A DNA stretch of 64,000 bases, taken from positions 21,687,501 through 21,751,500 of the forward strand of contig OX485805.1 in the NCBI GenBank assembly GCA_950295325.1. Direction: 5' to 3'. The stretch is from Polytrichum commune (lineage: Eukaryota > Streptophyta > Polytrichopsida > Polytrichales > Polytrichaceae). The notes under the pieces were generated by a model. It saw only the letters and a list, made by a program, of their open reading frames with translations, was not told the origin of the DNA and made no database searches. Made by a program: the position numbers and the translations under genes. Shown here piece after piece: positions 1 to 13,013 of this stretch (positions are counted from its first letter, which is position 1; each line of letters begins with the position of its first letter).

Positions 1-803
1 TACTGCAGAAGAACTTACAGACAGATATTGACAGAGATGTTTTTTAGACATCGAAATCCTCACAGGTGCACTTGGGGAAGGCTGCACTTGGGAAAGCCCA
101 GGGGCTGATCACACGGGCCAGTTCAGACACCATCCGTCGCCACCATCGGCTGTAATAGTGTGAATAGTGGTGGGCCAGCATCTTAATCCCCAGCAATTTC
201 ACTGCTGGAACCGGATGGAAATTTTGGTGTGGTCGGGGCATGAACCACATTACTGTACTTATGATGAGAAGGACGGCCGCGCCGCGCGAGGGTAAGTTAG
301 TGGAGATCAGATGCGGTTGTGGAGATTTGGGATGGGTTTTGCCATGACTATTTACAACAGAGCAATGTGATGAGAGCATTGGACTGCGCGCCATAGCTCC
401 GAGGATATCTCCCAGCTGCCACCACTGGACACTGACCTGCTGCATCAGCTACGCAATCACATCCTCCAATCTCGGCCATCGGACGGACATGTCTGTAGGA
501 CATCATGAACTCAGATAGGTTCGGTGGGAGTTGTGTAAGTAGGGCCGATTCAGGAATCACATTTGCGTCAGGTCGGCTTGTGCTCCATATTTGGCGCCAC
601 TATTTGTGCCATAATCACGTCTGGGCTAAGTTCAGAATGTGCTAGAGTCTGGGGGAATTGGGGAGTCGCAAATACATCGTGGAAGGGCGGCATAACCCAC
701 ATTCCTGCGTATGAGGGACCATAGTGGTAGAAATATTCGATAGAGGTTCTGAAACCGAGCTTGCAGGGACGATGATGCGTGGAGCATTAGGCTGGTAGCT
801 GAG

Positions 804-844
<41 letters not shown>

Positions 845-1722
845 GGAGGGAGGGTTCAGATGTGGCTATTTCCTTGGAAAGATTTCAAGTCAGTTTGGGC
901 TTTCGACAGCTGATGATGCAAGGGTTCTTGTAGGAATCTCGCAGGTATTTCGAGCAAGAATCTATGGCAGGGTATTATCATTTTTCTGGGGTTTATGGGA
1001 ATTTAGGAATCTTGAACTGACACTTTGAGTGTGTGTGTGAATCTGCAATGAAGCCACATCTGGGAGGTAGGGGACGTAATGTAAACTTTAGGTTACAGGC
1101 ATGATGACTTTTGCAGATGCCGAGTCTATGTGCGAAACCTTTAAGAAATAGCATTTCGCAGTGTGTACCCTACTTGTACCCTACTTCCAGTACCGGTGGA
1201 AATTTGGACCCGCAGGCCGTGATGGGGACACTCAGCTAGCAATCATCTGGCTTAAATCCAGGAAAGGAGCATCTCCTGGGGAACTTCACCGTCTTCGACA
1301 CAGCTAGCTGGGGTGGGGGCAATGCGACTGGGTCAAACCCCTGAACCCAAAGTCGACTTTACACTCCTGAGCTGGCTGGAGTTGTATGTGTAGGGTGCTA
1401 CTTACACACAATCAGTTACGAAAACCTAGTTAGAATATCTCGGATGACTCGAATCATTCTCTTCATATTTTAGTCCTTAGTATACTATGTGAAAGACAGC
1501 AATATCGTGACTTCGGATTAGAACAAAAGACCAGATGGCGCAATAATGCCGATGTGGGCCGCATCTCGTACTACGCAATCCAGCAAATTCTCGAAGGGGA
1601 GGAAAATTGAGCTCTGGGTTTAGTTTAGGTATGGTGACGAAGGAGCGATCCTAAAAGAAATTCCAGCAGGGTTTATGTTGTGGATGGGTTAGGAATTGGT
1701 TGATAGTTTCATATAACCAAGG
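1..1722. other. Upstream region of the glycosyltransferase gene, no supported gene
   Basis: No coding region I can support. A 133-codon open frame lies on the minus strand at 44-445, but it matches no family I know and has no visible partner exons. The stretch nearest the next gene probably holds its promoter and 5' UTR. The only clear structure is a GA dinucleotide run at 808-841. The first part (1-600) is more GC-rich than the spacers further right. Confidence 0.5.
808..841. repeat. (GA)n microsatellite upstream of the glycosyltransferase gene
   Basis: About 17 uninterrupted GA units, roughly 880 bp before the ATG of the glycosyltransferase gene. GA/CT tracts are frequent in plant promoters and 5' leaders and can bind GAGA-type factors (BBR/BPC). 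That role is inferred here only from position. A similar CT tract lies immediately before the start codon of FPGS at 30412-30433. Confidence 0.9.
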
Positions 1723-4700
1723 ATGGGGCTTCCTCCTCTCCCGCCAGCGATGGCAGATCAAAAGGTGAGAGGACCATCATCAAATGGAGGGGGTAAGGGT
1801 TCAGGACTTGAATCTCGGAAGCGTGGATTGCCTATGGCTGGTCGCATGAGTGAGATGAGGCCGAGGGAAGCTGTGGTGGTTGGGATTCACGAAGACTCCA
1901 GCAATGTATGGGGAAAGTACAGTGGGGATAAGTCCAGGGCTCATCATGCATTGCGAAACCCAGGGATGAGGAGTCCAAGTCACGCTTCCGAGAATGTGAG
2001 ATGGATGAGTGCCAGGGGCAGAGCACTGATATTTGTGCTTATCATCACACTGTTCTTTGTTCTGGAGGCTATGATGCAAGGGTCAATTGCAATGCGAATG
2101 CGAGGAATGGATACCTCATCAACAGGGGCAGGTGGTGGATTCTTCCCAAGTGCTAGAATTTCAAAATCTGTGCCATCTCTCCCACAAGAGATTGTGAAAT
2201 TCATCCCGCAGAATATTGTCAACCGGCTGTTGCTATCCAAGGCACAGATTAAGACTCCAGAGCAGTCACGATCCGTCACTCGGTCCCCACTTCTTGCAGT
2301 GGTACAAACCTAAACCGCGCTACCCTAATTCTTCAAAATTTTCAGGATTCTGTTACTGGCAGGTTTCACTCAAAATGTAATCTTATGGCAATGAATATAT
2401 AACTCTTTTGGGTTATTAATGTAAGCAGGCGACAGTGATGTTATGCTGATGCTAATGTGGGATGGTTGTGTACTCTGTATGCTTACCTACAAGATCGTAT
2501 ACACGTTATGAGAGGTCGGTATGGACATTGACATTTGTCGACACTTAGTTTTCAGTTTGCGCAACCTATTATATGCTACTCTTAACAAAACATTATTACT
2601 GGACGCCTTGACCCAATTTTTCTGCATGGATACTACGTACTTTTGAGTGGTAGGTCGTGATTGTAATGGCTTAGCTCAGTAAAGCATATGCATTTGAGAG
2701 TTCCATTACAAGTTCTAGAAATATGTGACAGAATGGGTCCCATGGAATATGTAGTACCTCACTTCTTCTGTATTTGTTGTAATGATGGTAATATCCCTAA
2801 CCAGAGTCACCTGATGTGGTGCTTTAGGATCCTGGTTATCTTTTAACCTGATTTGATCTGGATTGTTGCTTTTTCTAGCATTAGGTAGTCCAAACTGTTT
2901 ATCAGGTTTGATGAATTTCATGTTTTGTAATCCTGCAGGTTTTGCCCAACTTAGGGATAAGTCCTCAATCCCTCTACATACTTACGGTCGTTAAAGGCCT
3001 CCTATCACTTGGTTACAAATTTGAGGTATGTGTCCAGCAAAGGTATCTCAACATGCCATCTTCATTGGCATTCAGATCAAATAAATAATCTATGTATTGA
3101 TTTAAAAACACTGGTCTCTCTCATCGGGCCTTTTCTGTTCCTTCTGAACAGATGTTATAGTGGTAAACCTACTGCTGCCTTTTCACATAGGAACTCTCTT
3201 ACCATATCATGCTGAGTCATTAAGTTCCTACTTGAATAATCCGAGATATTAGTACTTTCATCCATTGGTTACAAGAAGTATGGTTGGCTTGGTTGCCATA
3301 TATTCAAAAATTGAACAATGAGGGTATTTTTGTTTGCCTGACCATTATTGTAGGTGATGTGGTTCATTGCATTGTAAATGTTTTCTCTGATTCTAGATCA
3401 GATAATTTACGTGGAACTACAATACTTGGAGACAGGTACTTGCAATGAAGGAGGGAGACTTGCGCTTCACTTTTGAAAATATGGGGGTGATTGTCTCACA
3501 CATACATGTGGATCCCCTGCATGATGCAACTGTTGACTGGCTCAAGTAAGTTTGTGCAATCTCAAAGTGAGTCAACCTCTGAAAGTGAAGGGACTGCATA
3601 TGTGTGGCATCTAACAATCAGAAAATGTTGAAATGCAGTTACGAAGCAGTGATCGCTGTATCCCTCAATGCAAAAGTTGTGTTGACAAGGTCAGTGTCCA
3701 AAATTTCAGAAAGTCCAATCTCTTTCTTGAATTAATTGAATTGCTATCTTCTTGTGCATTCATATGGACATATAAGAATCATGCAGCTTGAAAAAAGTCT
3801 CCAAGTCTGAGCTTTTTCTTTCTATTCTATTTATTCATGGCCACTCCATATCACAATCGCATTTCTCCATTTCTTTTGTGCAGTTATGGTATTCATTCAG
3901 TTTTTTTGGCAATTACGTTACAATTTCTCTGGGTTTATGTGGCTACCCAAGTATGCTTGGGAGGCAGCAGAATCATGTGTATTGCTTGCGAGTATGGGGA
4001 ATAAATAAAAACCTGTAAGGGGGGAGAGAGTTATCCTCAAACTATGTAATAGGATAGATAAGCACCATTTGAGGCTGTGTGTGTTTGCAAGGAACACATT
4101 CACAATCCACTTTGTATTAGTTATACTATGGCACTGTTCCTTCAATATTGGGCTATTGAATGATTTCATTGCATTGTGTTGTATAGAAGGCTATGGTATT
4201 GTGTTTGAACAGATTTATCAGGATTTGGTATATATTCTCATCTCTATCATTAACAATACAGTGTTCTTGCAGCTTAGCAAGGACACCCTTCCGGACAGTG
4301 CCAGTCATTTGGGTGATTATGACTGACGTACTGGCTGCTGGCCTTGGTGTGTATGAGTCAAATAATGCCACAAGTCTTCTATATGACTGGAGTCGAAGTT
4401 TCAAGCGAGCTGATGTTGTGGTGTTTCCCAACTATGTTCTTCCGGTAATTCTAATATTCTAGCATCTTTTGTCTTTTTGACACGTTCACATTCTATTCCA
4501 CATGGACAAGTAAAATTTAATCATTGTTGATGGCTCTTGCTTCTTCTTGTTAATTGAGTAGTCTTGATTGACTTAAGTGAAGATCATGGAGAGGAAATTT
4601 GGGTTGCTGAAATTAGTTTTTATGATGCTAAGGAATGATGAGCAACAGTCACCTCAAATTTTGATGATTCTAAGCAACTTATCAATATTTCTGTCACTGT

Positions 4701-7700
4701 TTGCAGCTGGTTTATACCTCATTGGATGTGGGAAACTTTTATGTGATTCCGGGATCTCCTGTTGAGTTATGGGATGCAAAAGTCTACATGGCCACTCATG
4801 ATCGAGCAAGCCTTCGTATTCAATCCAACTTGGGGAAGGAGCGGTTTGGCATTTCCGTTGTTGGCAGTCCATTTTTACACCATAATGAATGGAGGGAGCA
4901 CGCATTTCTCATGCGTGCATTGGCCAATGTTATTTCACAACCGAGTGGTGATGCCCACAATTTCCAGTTATTTATTCTTGGGCACAGCAACTCTTCCAAC
5001 CATTATGCTGATGCTTTGCAGGTCAGAGTCTGAATCTGGCATGATTCGCCAATGTTACTTCACACCTAAACCCCAAACCTGGCATGCAGACCTGTCTGAA
5101 TGGTCCAGGTTTGAAAAACTCACTAAAAGTAGAGCCACTATGGTTAACAGCAAGCTGTTAGTACGATCTTCCTCGACTATTCTAGATTGTCATGTCCAAC
5201 AACCTTAAGTTTTCTTAAAATGTGTGGGTTTTTACCAGCTGAAGGTGACAATCACGTTCCTTGTATAATTCTCATGCAGTTCGTTACAGGTGTGGGCAGT
5301 TCATACAAACTTTTGTGGAAGTTCCACTTCTATGGAATGCCTTTCACTCTGTGTCCCTCCTGTAGGTCTCACAATTTATTATGGCTTTGAGAAGTACATC
5401 TCCAGGTCTTGGAGCTTGACAATGCTAATAGTGTGTTATCTCTTATCTACTGCAGTATTATAATTGTGGCATTTTAAATTGAATGACCTACAGGCCATGG
5501 CGGAGCACTTGGGTCTCTCAAAAGGTGCAGTGGAGTACATTGGCACAGACCGTGACATACAAGGCGTTCTTTGGATTTCTGACGTTGTTGTTTATGCCTC
5601 CTACTTGAATGAGCAGGCATTTCCTCCTAGTCTTGTTCGAGCCATGAGCCTTCAACGCCCTGTGATTGCACCTAAACAGGCTCCCTTCAAAGAATATGTA
5701 AGTTCTCCATTTTCCTGTCTATGTCATCTCACTAATAATATATCATCTCCATTTTTTTGTTTAGGAAGCTCCTCAGGGCTTTCAGCAAACCTATATTGCT
5801 CTTTGGCACGTCGTCTAGCTGTCTGCCATAATGTTCAAAAATAAAAAATGAGAAATCAGTGTATGGTGTGCATCCCTTACGTTTAAATTGACATGCGCGA
5901 GGTTCATAGTCAATTTTCTCATTGGTGTTGCTTCAGATCAAAGATGGTGTAAATGGCCTACTTTACTCCATGGGTGACTATCTTGAATTGAGCAAGGCGC
6001 TTATGAAAGTGAAATCAAGCGAAGGAAATTTCTTCATCCCCTCAGTGGGTGAAGCTACTGCAGCCCACAACTTCCTGGCTCTGAATGTTACTTTAGGTTA
6101 TGGTAAACTCCTTGAAAACCTCATCAACTTTCCACCTGATGTAATGAAACCCCAACCACCAGAGGAAGTTTCTGCATTGAGTGACAAAGGTTGGTGCTGG
6201 GATCTTATGTCTCCCTTAAGAGAAAAAGGAGAGGTCATTGCAAACCAAGTGAAGTCATCCACAGAGGCTGATGAAGATTTGGAAGGTTCGGGGATAGTTG
6301 GCATTCTCGAAGCTCAGTGGATGGAGCACATGTTAGCCACCAAAAATGGGCTTGAGAGAGCTAAAGCTCTCAACTTAGCTGAGGAGGGAGATATTATTGT
6401 GGACGTTCCAAGGGAGCAGGCAAAACTGCAAGAGGAGGAAGATGATGTGGCCCACATCGAGCAGGAAGAGGTAAGTCATTGCCACTTGAATATGACAATC
6501 ACTTTTCTGTCACAGTAATATTCAGAGAGCTGTTTGCAAGAAAGGAGGGTTTAGAGGATATACAGAGTAGAGCTTGCACTGATGATATACCTGCCTTAAC
6601 GTTTCACAATCTTCTATTTTCTTCATAGTTGGTGGAGAGGAATGAGCCACGAGAAGAAACATGGGAAGAGGTGACTAAGAACCTAAGGAAGACTGAAGTG
6701 CATAGAGAACGGCTACGGGAGCAGGATGATGGAGATCTTGAAAGAACAGGTCAACCTCTCTGTATTTATGAGCCTTACTATGGAGCCGGCAGCTGGGGAT
6801 TCCTACATGAGGGAAACACCCTATACAGAGGACTGAGTCTTGTAAGTGCATATCTTCACAAACCATATAAATTTTCACTATCTCCCTGAATGCCTTGTGA
6901 AGTGCAACTTCTTGTTGACCTTTAGGTTCTAGAACATCTTAGACATTGTTCTAGAGTAAATGTTTGCCGTGTCTTTTAATTCCTTATTCTGAAGTTGGTG
7001 TTGTTTGAGAAAAAGTTTCAAACTGGAATGTATCTATTTGATTACGAGTGTAAATCATCACATAATAGGTGTATATTACAGCCTGATTGGGTGAGTGGAG
7101 TGGTAGAGTTATTCTGATGTGCCTCATTCTTTTCCAATTTGAACAGCCATTAGTGTATATCTGACTCTGTTTGGACTGGTAATTCCGCGTAATTGTGGCA
7201 GTCAACAGTTGGTAAACGACCTGGGGATGACGATGTAGATGCACAAGTGCGCCTCCCAGTTCTTCTGAATCAGACATACTATCGTAACTTGCTGTGTGAT
7301 TATGGTGCTATTCTTGCTATTGGCAACCGAATCGATCGAATACACAAGAATGCCTGGATTGGGTTTCAGCCTTGGCGTGCAGTGAGCAAAAATGTATGAT
7401 GTCATGCTCTTGTCCTTGATAACACTGGTTAGTCTATGCATGGATCTGATTAGACGTAAATTGATTAGTTGTGGCCAAAATGTGCTACATGTCATTATGT
7501 GAGTGGTTGTAACTTCTTAAATGTGATGTGGAAATTGAATGTAGGCAGAGACATGCCCAATCAGACCTGAATGTACGGATTGTGATACAGTTGTACGTGG
7601 TGAAATTGCATAATTTAACTTGCTATTGGTAAATCTCACTGTTGGTCATGTATGATGACAGATGGCATTGATGCCTGATGCAGAGGCAGCAGTAAGTGCT

Positions 7701-9287
7701 GCAGTGCAGACAGGGAGGGATGGTGATGCCCTGTACTTCTGGGCGTACAATGATATATCTAATGTTGGCGGGGACGTGAAACAGAATGATTTCTGGGCGA
7801 TGTGTGATCTCCTAAACAATGGGAACTGCAGGTACATTAACCATTTCTCAATTTTAACTTTCAGTCCTCAGGCACTATACATTCTGCTCTTTTTGACAGC
7901 CCAGAGTTCATTTTATTGCAAAAGGAAGGTTATGATTGAAGAGGAACCGTGTCTTGTGAACAGAGAGGCTTATTTGAAGGCACTCAAGCATATGTATGGG
8001 CTGCCAGATGATTGGAAGAAACTTCCCCCAATGCCCTCAGATGGTAGTCCATGGTCAGCCATGCACTGCTGGACTCTACCCACATCATCTTTTGTGGAGC
8101 TTGTTCTATTTTCTAGGTAGTTGGAAAGACTTCACCTACTATATGTTCCATTAATGCAAAAGGGATGTTGAATTTTGCGTGTACATGGAATTACAGTCAA
8201 CTGCCAAGATATGCTTTTGAAATTCTTACTGGGCATTTCATCATTTTTCTGCAAACTGTCAAGTTTCTATCTGTTTATGATTTTATTCAACCTCTGAAGT
8301 TTGGAAATCGACTGACCTGAATTTTGTGTCCAGGATATTTGTGGATGCACTTGATTCCCAGTTTTACAAGGAACACCATGACCTTGGGAGATGCTTCATG
8401 GCTCAATCCAAAGATCAGGTACATCTTTTATACACATTCCCATGTGCTACAATATACTGTATGCTATAGGTTTACTGATACCCTACATGTGGCAATTAAT
8501 TTGTTTTGGCCAAAAGTGCCACTTGACATCAGATAAATGGTTGAGACTTCTTAAATAATGATGTGGGAATTGTATTAAGGCAGAGATGTGCCGATCAGAC
8601 ATGAACGCACGGTAGATTGTACATGTGGTTATTGTTACCTTTGACTATGTTAATTGATCTTAAATGTAGTGTGATCTAATATATGGTCATTATCGGAAGC
8701 CTATTTAGTACTTACATTCCAATTGCTGATTTGGCTGATGAGTGATGCACAGGATCTATAACTACACTATATTTAGCAAAGTTTCACTATTTTTATATGG
8801 TCTTAACTGCTGGTACCTTGAACATGTGAATGTGCAGGAAAGGCATTGTTACTGCCAGTTGTTAGAGGGCCTGGTTAATGTATGGGCATACCACAGTGCT
8901 CGGCGGATGATATATGTAGATCCACGATCCGGGGCAATGAAGGAAGTGCACAACCTTGAGTTTCGACAATCGAAAATGTGGGTCAGTTGGTTTAGTAAAG
9001 AGACACTCAAGTCAATGGATGATGATCTTGCTGAAGCTATGGTGGATGGTGATGTGGCAAATGATCACTGGCTTTGGCCGATGACAGGTGAGGTATTTTG
9101 GGGGGGAATCATCGAGTTAGAAAGAGAGGAGCGCTGGAAGGCCAAGGCTGAAAAGCAAAGGCTGAACCAAGAGAGGATACAGCGCATGCGGGAACGTCAA
9201 AAGTTTAAAGCCATAGGCAAATTTGTCAAACCAAAGGCTGAGGAAGGTCTATCACAGAAGAATCAAAGCAATCTCACAGTGCTGTAA
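1723..9287 (+). CDS. GT4-like membrane-anchored glycosyltransferase (14 exons)
   Basis: Exons: 1723-2301, 2939-3025, 3436-3545, 3639-3689, 4273-4444, 4707-5021, 5494-5697, 5937-6470, 6629-6841, 7202-7393, 7662-7831, 7925-8116, 8334-8418, 8838-9287. All borders are GT..AG and the joined frame of 3,354 nt is open (1,117 aa). Residues 1-100 form a basic cytosolic tail. A hydrophobic segment at about 101-119 suggests a type II Golgi anchor. The GT-B part follows; it includes DVVVYASYLNEQAFPPSLVR then AMSLQRPVIAP, the site of the GT4 donor-binding motif. The long C-terminal half carries GQPLCIYEPYYGAGSW, NVWAYHSARRMIYVDP and a basic, charged tail. Architecture and motifs match the plant family of Arabidopsis At4g01210 and At5g04480 (about 1,000 aa), whose substrate I do not know. 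The second Glu of the usual EX7E motif is not evident. The start is the first ATG of an open exon; Met10 (1750) is an alternative. Confidence 0.93.
7461..7610 (+). repeat. Intron repeat, copy 1 (glycosyltransferase intron 10)
   Basis: About 150 bp starting near GTGGCCAAAATGTGCTACAT. It recurs as a diverged direct copy at 8494-8640, three introns further on. Shared blocks include ACTTCTTAAAT, GATGTGG, GGCAGAGA and GATCAGAC-like stretches. It lies entirely within the intron between exons 10 and 11. Confidence 0.7.
8494..8640 (+). repeat. Intron repeat, copy 2 (glycosyltransferase intron 13)
   Basis: Direct diverged copy of 7461-7610, in the intron between exons 13 and 14. Either a local duplication or two insertions of one short element. 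No terminal inverted repeat was seen. Confidence 0.7.
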
Positions 9288-9640
9288 ATTCTGATCATTT
9301 TCAAGCAATTCAGCGACGGCAGCATCGGGATGTTGAGCATTTTTAACAACTAGAGATGGTGATTGTACTCGATCACACTATTCTTGAATCTGCCCTTCGG
9401 CTCTTCTGGAACTGGATGTGTTGATATAGGTTGCAACCTGCATTTGAAATTTACTAGTGCACCGACCATCCTACAGAAGGAAAACCTCAATTCAATCAAT
9501 GGAATTTAGTTCATTTGGTGTAATCATAGGTTCCTGCTAGGGGAGCACCACATTGTGCACGTTAGTAGTGTTGAGATTGACATGCACAATCATTTTTGAG
9601 AGATTCCACAAAATAAAGGAGTCTCTGTCTCATTACAGAC
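9288..9640 (+). other. Probable 3' UTR of the glycosyltransferase gene
   Basis: Follows the TAA at 9285-9287. AT-rich sequence with an AATAAA-type signal near 9612 (AAATAAAGGAG). A 63-codon frame at 9641-9832 has no recognisable content and is not treated as a gene. Confidence 0.45.
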
Positions 9641-10471
9641 TTGGGGGATTTTATGTTCCTTGAAAACGTTTCAGGACATAATCACAATACTTCTCACTAT
9701 CTACATTGCTCTTCAATGGATGCTCTCTTGCTTGAATCTCACTGCAGTCTTATCTGGGATCAGTATCAAGCTACCTCAGTGTGGCTTATGGAAGACCAGC
9801 AACAGAACAAGCAGCAACCACAACAAACTTGAAACTGGAACATGAGCTGTGAATGACTCCTTAACTTATCCGTAAAAGGCACTTTATGGGTTCAAGTGAG
9901 GGAAAAATCTGATGATTGGTGCTGAGTGCTATTCTGGTACCGGCCTATGAATCCGCTGGATGGCGGCCCTTGATATTTTTTTTCTGAAAAGTAGTACAAT
10001 TATAAATTGTATTTAGTGTCAGCAATTCTATTTGTCTTGCTCAATACTAATTGTAAACTGGCTGTGTAATGTCACCAACACTAAATGTAAACTTAACACT
10101 ATTAATCTTTCCTTATCGAAAAAACCCTTGGGCGTCATAGATTTACAATATTGCAATTACTGTCACTAAGTGATTATTCATCAAATTTTCAATCATCCAT
10201 GATATTATTTAATTATAGAAATGTTAGGATGCAGAATACACCAAACTAAAACCGGATGAACTAAAGTAAGTTGGGAGGACAGTACCTGTAACCTTATTCA
10301 TAGAATATGTCATTATGGTTTGGCTAAAGATGAACCACGAGCCACCTCAATTGACAGCATGAATTTCTGGTGGGGGTCTTGGACAATTTCTTGGAGATTC
10401 AGTTCTTGTTGAAACTCCAGTAGTAGCAATTGCAGTCACCCTTTTTAGCTGCTTTGACAGTTTTTGTGCAA

Positions 10472-10730
10472 TGACTCTTTTTGTTTCAATCGAAAGTCTC
10501 GTTTATCTCTGCAATCATCAATGTCACCATGACGTGCAATCAGAGCAGTGTCGAGCTTGTTTTTCACTTAAGACTTATGTATGTGTGCCTTATGAATGAT
10601 CAATATAGAAAGCTTAGAGGCAAATGCTACTAATTTGATCAATGGTGACTCTTGTTCATTCTGAAGTCTCATATAACTTTGTGATATTGATGTTACCATG
10701 ACAATGCAAATAGAGCAACGTTGAGCTCAA
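10472..10730 (+). repeat. Diverged tandem duplication, about 180-bp period
   Basis: Two diverged copies of an 80-90 bp sequence begin near 10472 and 10650. They share AAGTCTC, TGTTACCATGAC or TGTCACCATGAC, and a GAGCA..G..GAGCT core. Non-coding. Confidence 0.55.
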
Positions 10731-11197
10731 AACAATAGTTCTTTAAGATTGCCCCCATTATTATTATCATTTGCCCCATTGCCACTACTATCATTTGCAA
10801 GAACAGTAGTTCGTGAATACATCACATTCACATGTGATGTTGTTTTTCAATGTCAACTCTGATTTCTAGTCTTGTGGAGTGCACTTCAAAATTTTGCATT
10901 TTGAAACTATTTTTGTATGGGCATATATGGTACAAGTTCATAGAGTCAAGAAGAAGTCTTTTTATATCATGAGTGTTATGTTTTGATTGCTATTAAGAGT
11001 GTTTGAAATAACAATGAAGAACAAAACATTCATAATATAAAAGGCTTCTTCCTTCATTATCACTTGCACATGCTACTAGCATTTTGTAAATACATCTAGA
11101 TGTAGTTGGCAAAAGCTCACTCCAAAGACCAATTCAAGTTGGCTTTCCTTGTATCAAGAAAATGACATTTATGACATTTTTGCAAATGAATTTTTAT

Positions 11198-11442
11198 ACT
11201 GCCCCGAAGGATTACCAAGTTTAGGGTAGGCATCTTGAATTGTGACATGGATTTTCAAACTGCCCCAAAAGGTTGTTGCACTTTGGGTAGGCATCTTGAA
11301 TGATGAAATGAATTTTCAAACCATCCTAATGGGCTACTGAATTTAAAAGTATGACTTTTGTATGGCTTAAAGAACTTTGATACCACCATCCAAAAGGTTG
11401 TTGAAATTGGTGTAGTTTTGTTGTGAAATTTGTTGCAAGCGC
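11198..11442 (+). repeat. Tandem repeat, about 61-bp unit, four copies
   Basis: Units start at 11198, 11259, 11320 and 11382, so the spacing is 61, 61 and 62 bp. The first two are closest (ACTGCCCC..AGGTAGGCATCTTGAAT-type text); the last two are more diverged. Short-unit array in the spacer, function unknown. Confidence 0.75.
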
Positions 11443-12393
11443 ATTTGAAGCATTGAGAGGATGTTGGAATTGGTGTTATGTGCATACTTTCAAACTCAAA
11501 TTTGATGTGTGTTGTTTTGTGGGCTATACGTGTGTTTCTAGGTCATCCATGTCAGGTTTATGGTCTATCTACATGGTTGACAATTCTCATAAGAGTGCAT
11601 AAGGTTGGTGTTGCCCAGGATGTCTTGGTGTTGCTCATGAACGAGCTTGGGGAAGGGTTTTTCCTTGGTGCAACTACATGGCTAGGGGTATTCAATATGA
11701 AGCTCCATGTGAAGCTAACCATAATCCTATTTGCAATAAAGTTTCTAGCTCCATGTGCAACTCGTGCTCTTATGATTATCATTTATGTCCAACGTATGTG
11801 CTCAATGGTATATGCTCAATGCCCAAACAAGTTATGTACATGGTTGATGTGTGTGTTATGATTTCCTCATATTTGTGAACTTATACTATTTGAATGCATA
11901 TGCTATTTGCTTTCATAGGTAGTATGGTTTGGCAGTAGTTGAGCCACTTGACGCTAACATGGAGGTCCACTTTCTATACACTATTGATAATTCAAACATA
12001 ATCTACATTATGGTCTACCTAATGATCTTGTTCTTCATCATTGTATGCCACATATCTTGGATACATATGATCCGATTAAATTGGGTACGCCTATTTGAAA
12101 TGAGGGAAGCTAAGAGGTGACCATCAATGAGCAGTGAGCGATAACATGTGAGTAGTGAGCAATATCTTGTGAGCAATGAGTGGAAGCATGAAGAAGTTCT
12201 CACAATTGTAAGCATCCAAGTAAGAAAGTCATTTTATTTTGGTTATTTTTATATTACCATGGACAATGCTAAGTCTTTAGTGCAATGCTAAGAACCCTTT
12301 TTAATTTTTAATCTTTATTATGGCTATTAACCGACATATGATTGTTGCATAAAATGTCAAAGATCACCATTCTCAAACACACGCATCAATGCT

Positions 12394-13013
12394 CTACATA
12401 AAGGACCACTTGTCTTCCACAACTCCCACAAGCTCAAGTAGATGCATGACTTCATTGTAGGTGTATGTTGGAGTGTGAATAAACTTCTTGTTGTTATAAT
12501 CCACCTTGCACAGAAGGAGAATTATTGAGAGTGAGTGGATGGTTGTGGCATAGAGTTGTTGTTGTAAGTGACGGATTTTGAGCATGTGGAACTTAAGGTG
12601 GCCAGACAAGATGGTTTTGTTGGAGAGATGGATGCCACCTCGTTGGCATGTTGTTAAGGTCATGAGAGGGGAACCATCCATCTTGTTTTCAATGAATACT
12701 TTGGAGGGGTGTATTTTTTGGTTTCATGATGTATGGTGGTTTCGAGGAATCAGTCGTGACAGTAGGTAAATTCAATATATTGTAAGGTGATTATGTTAGA
12801 GGGTGGATGATTAGTAGTATATATGGGCAAATATGTGTAAGTATTGGCATGGTTATGAGAGGCATACGCTAGTAAATGAGAGTGTCTAGGGTTAGTGCGA
12901 CAACTAAACATACCCTCCTCTATTGTAACTCTGACATGGTACTCGATCTCAACATTTTCCACACTTTTGATGTCCTTGTGATCTTTGCAATGTTGTTTGT
13001 GTTGATGTTGCAA
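12394..13013 (-). pseudogene. Decayed remnant resembling the 3' end of the large non-LTR retrotransposon
   Basis: Read on the minus strand, the frame ending near 12750 finishes PPSNIITLQYIEFTYCHD. The C-terminus of ORF2 of the large element (near 34800) reads PPSNVDPNLTIQFIEFTYCN. The plus-strand DNA also shares the AATTCAAT..ATTGTA block. This is best explained as a second, truncated, older copy of the same element or a close relative. Homology outside about 12750-12860 is weak by eye. Confidence 0.45.

Noticed and set aside
44-445. 133-codon minus-strand frame
   Set aside because: No family recognised, no partner exons, no supporting context. It could be real, but nothing supports it.
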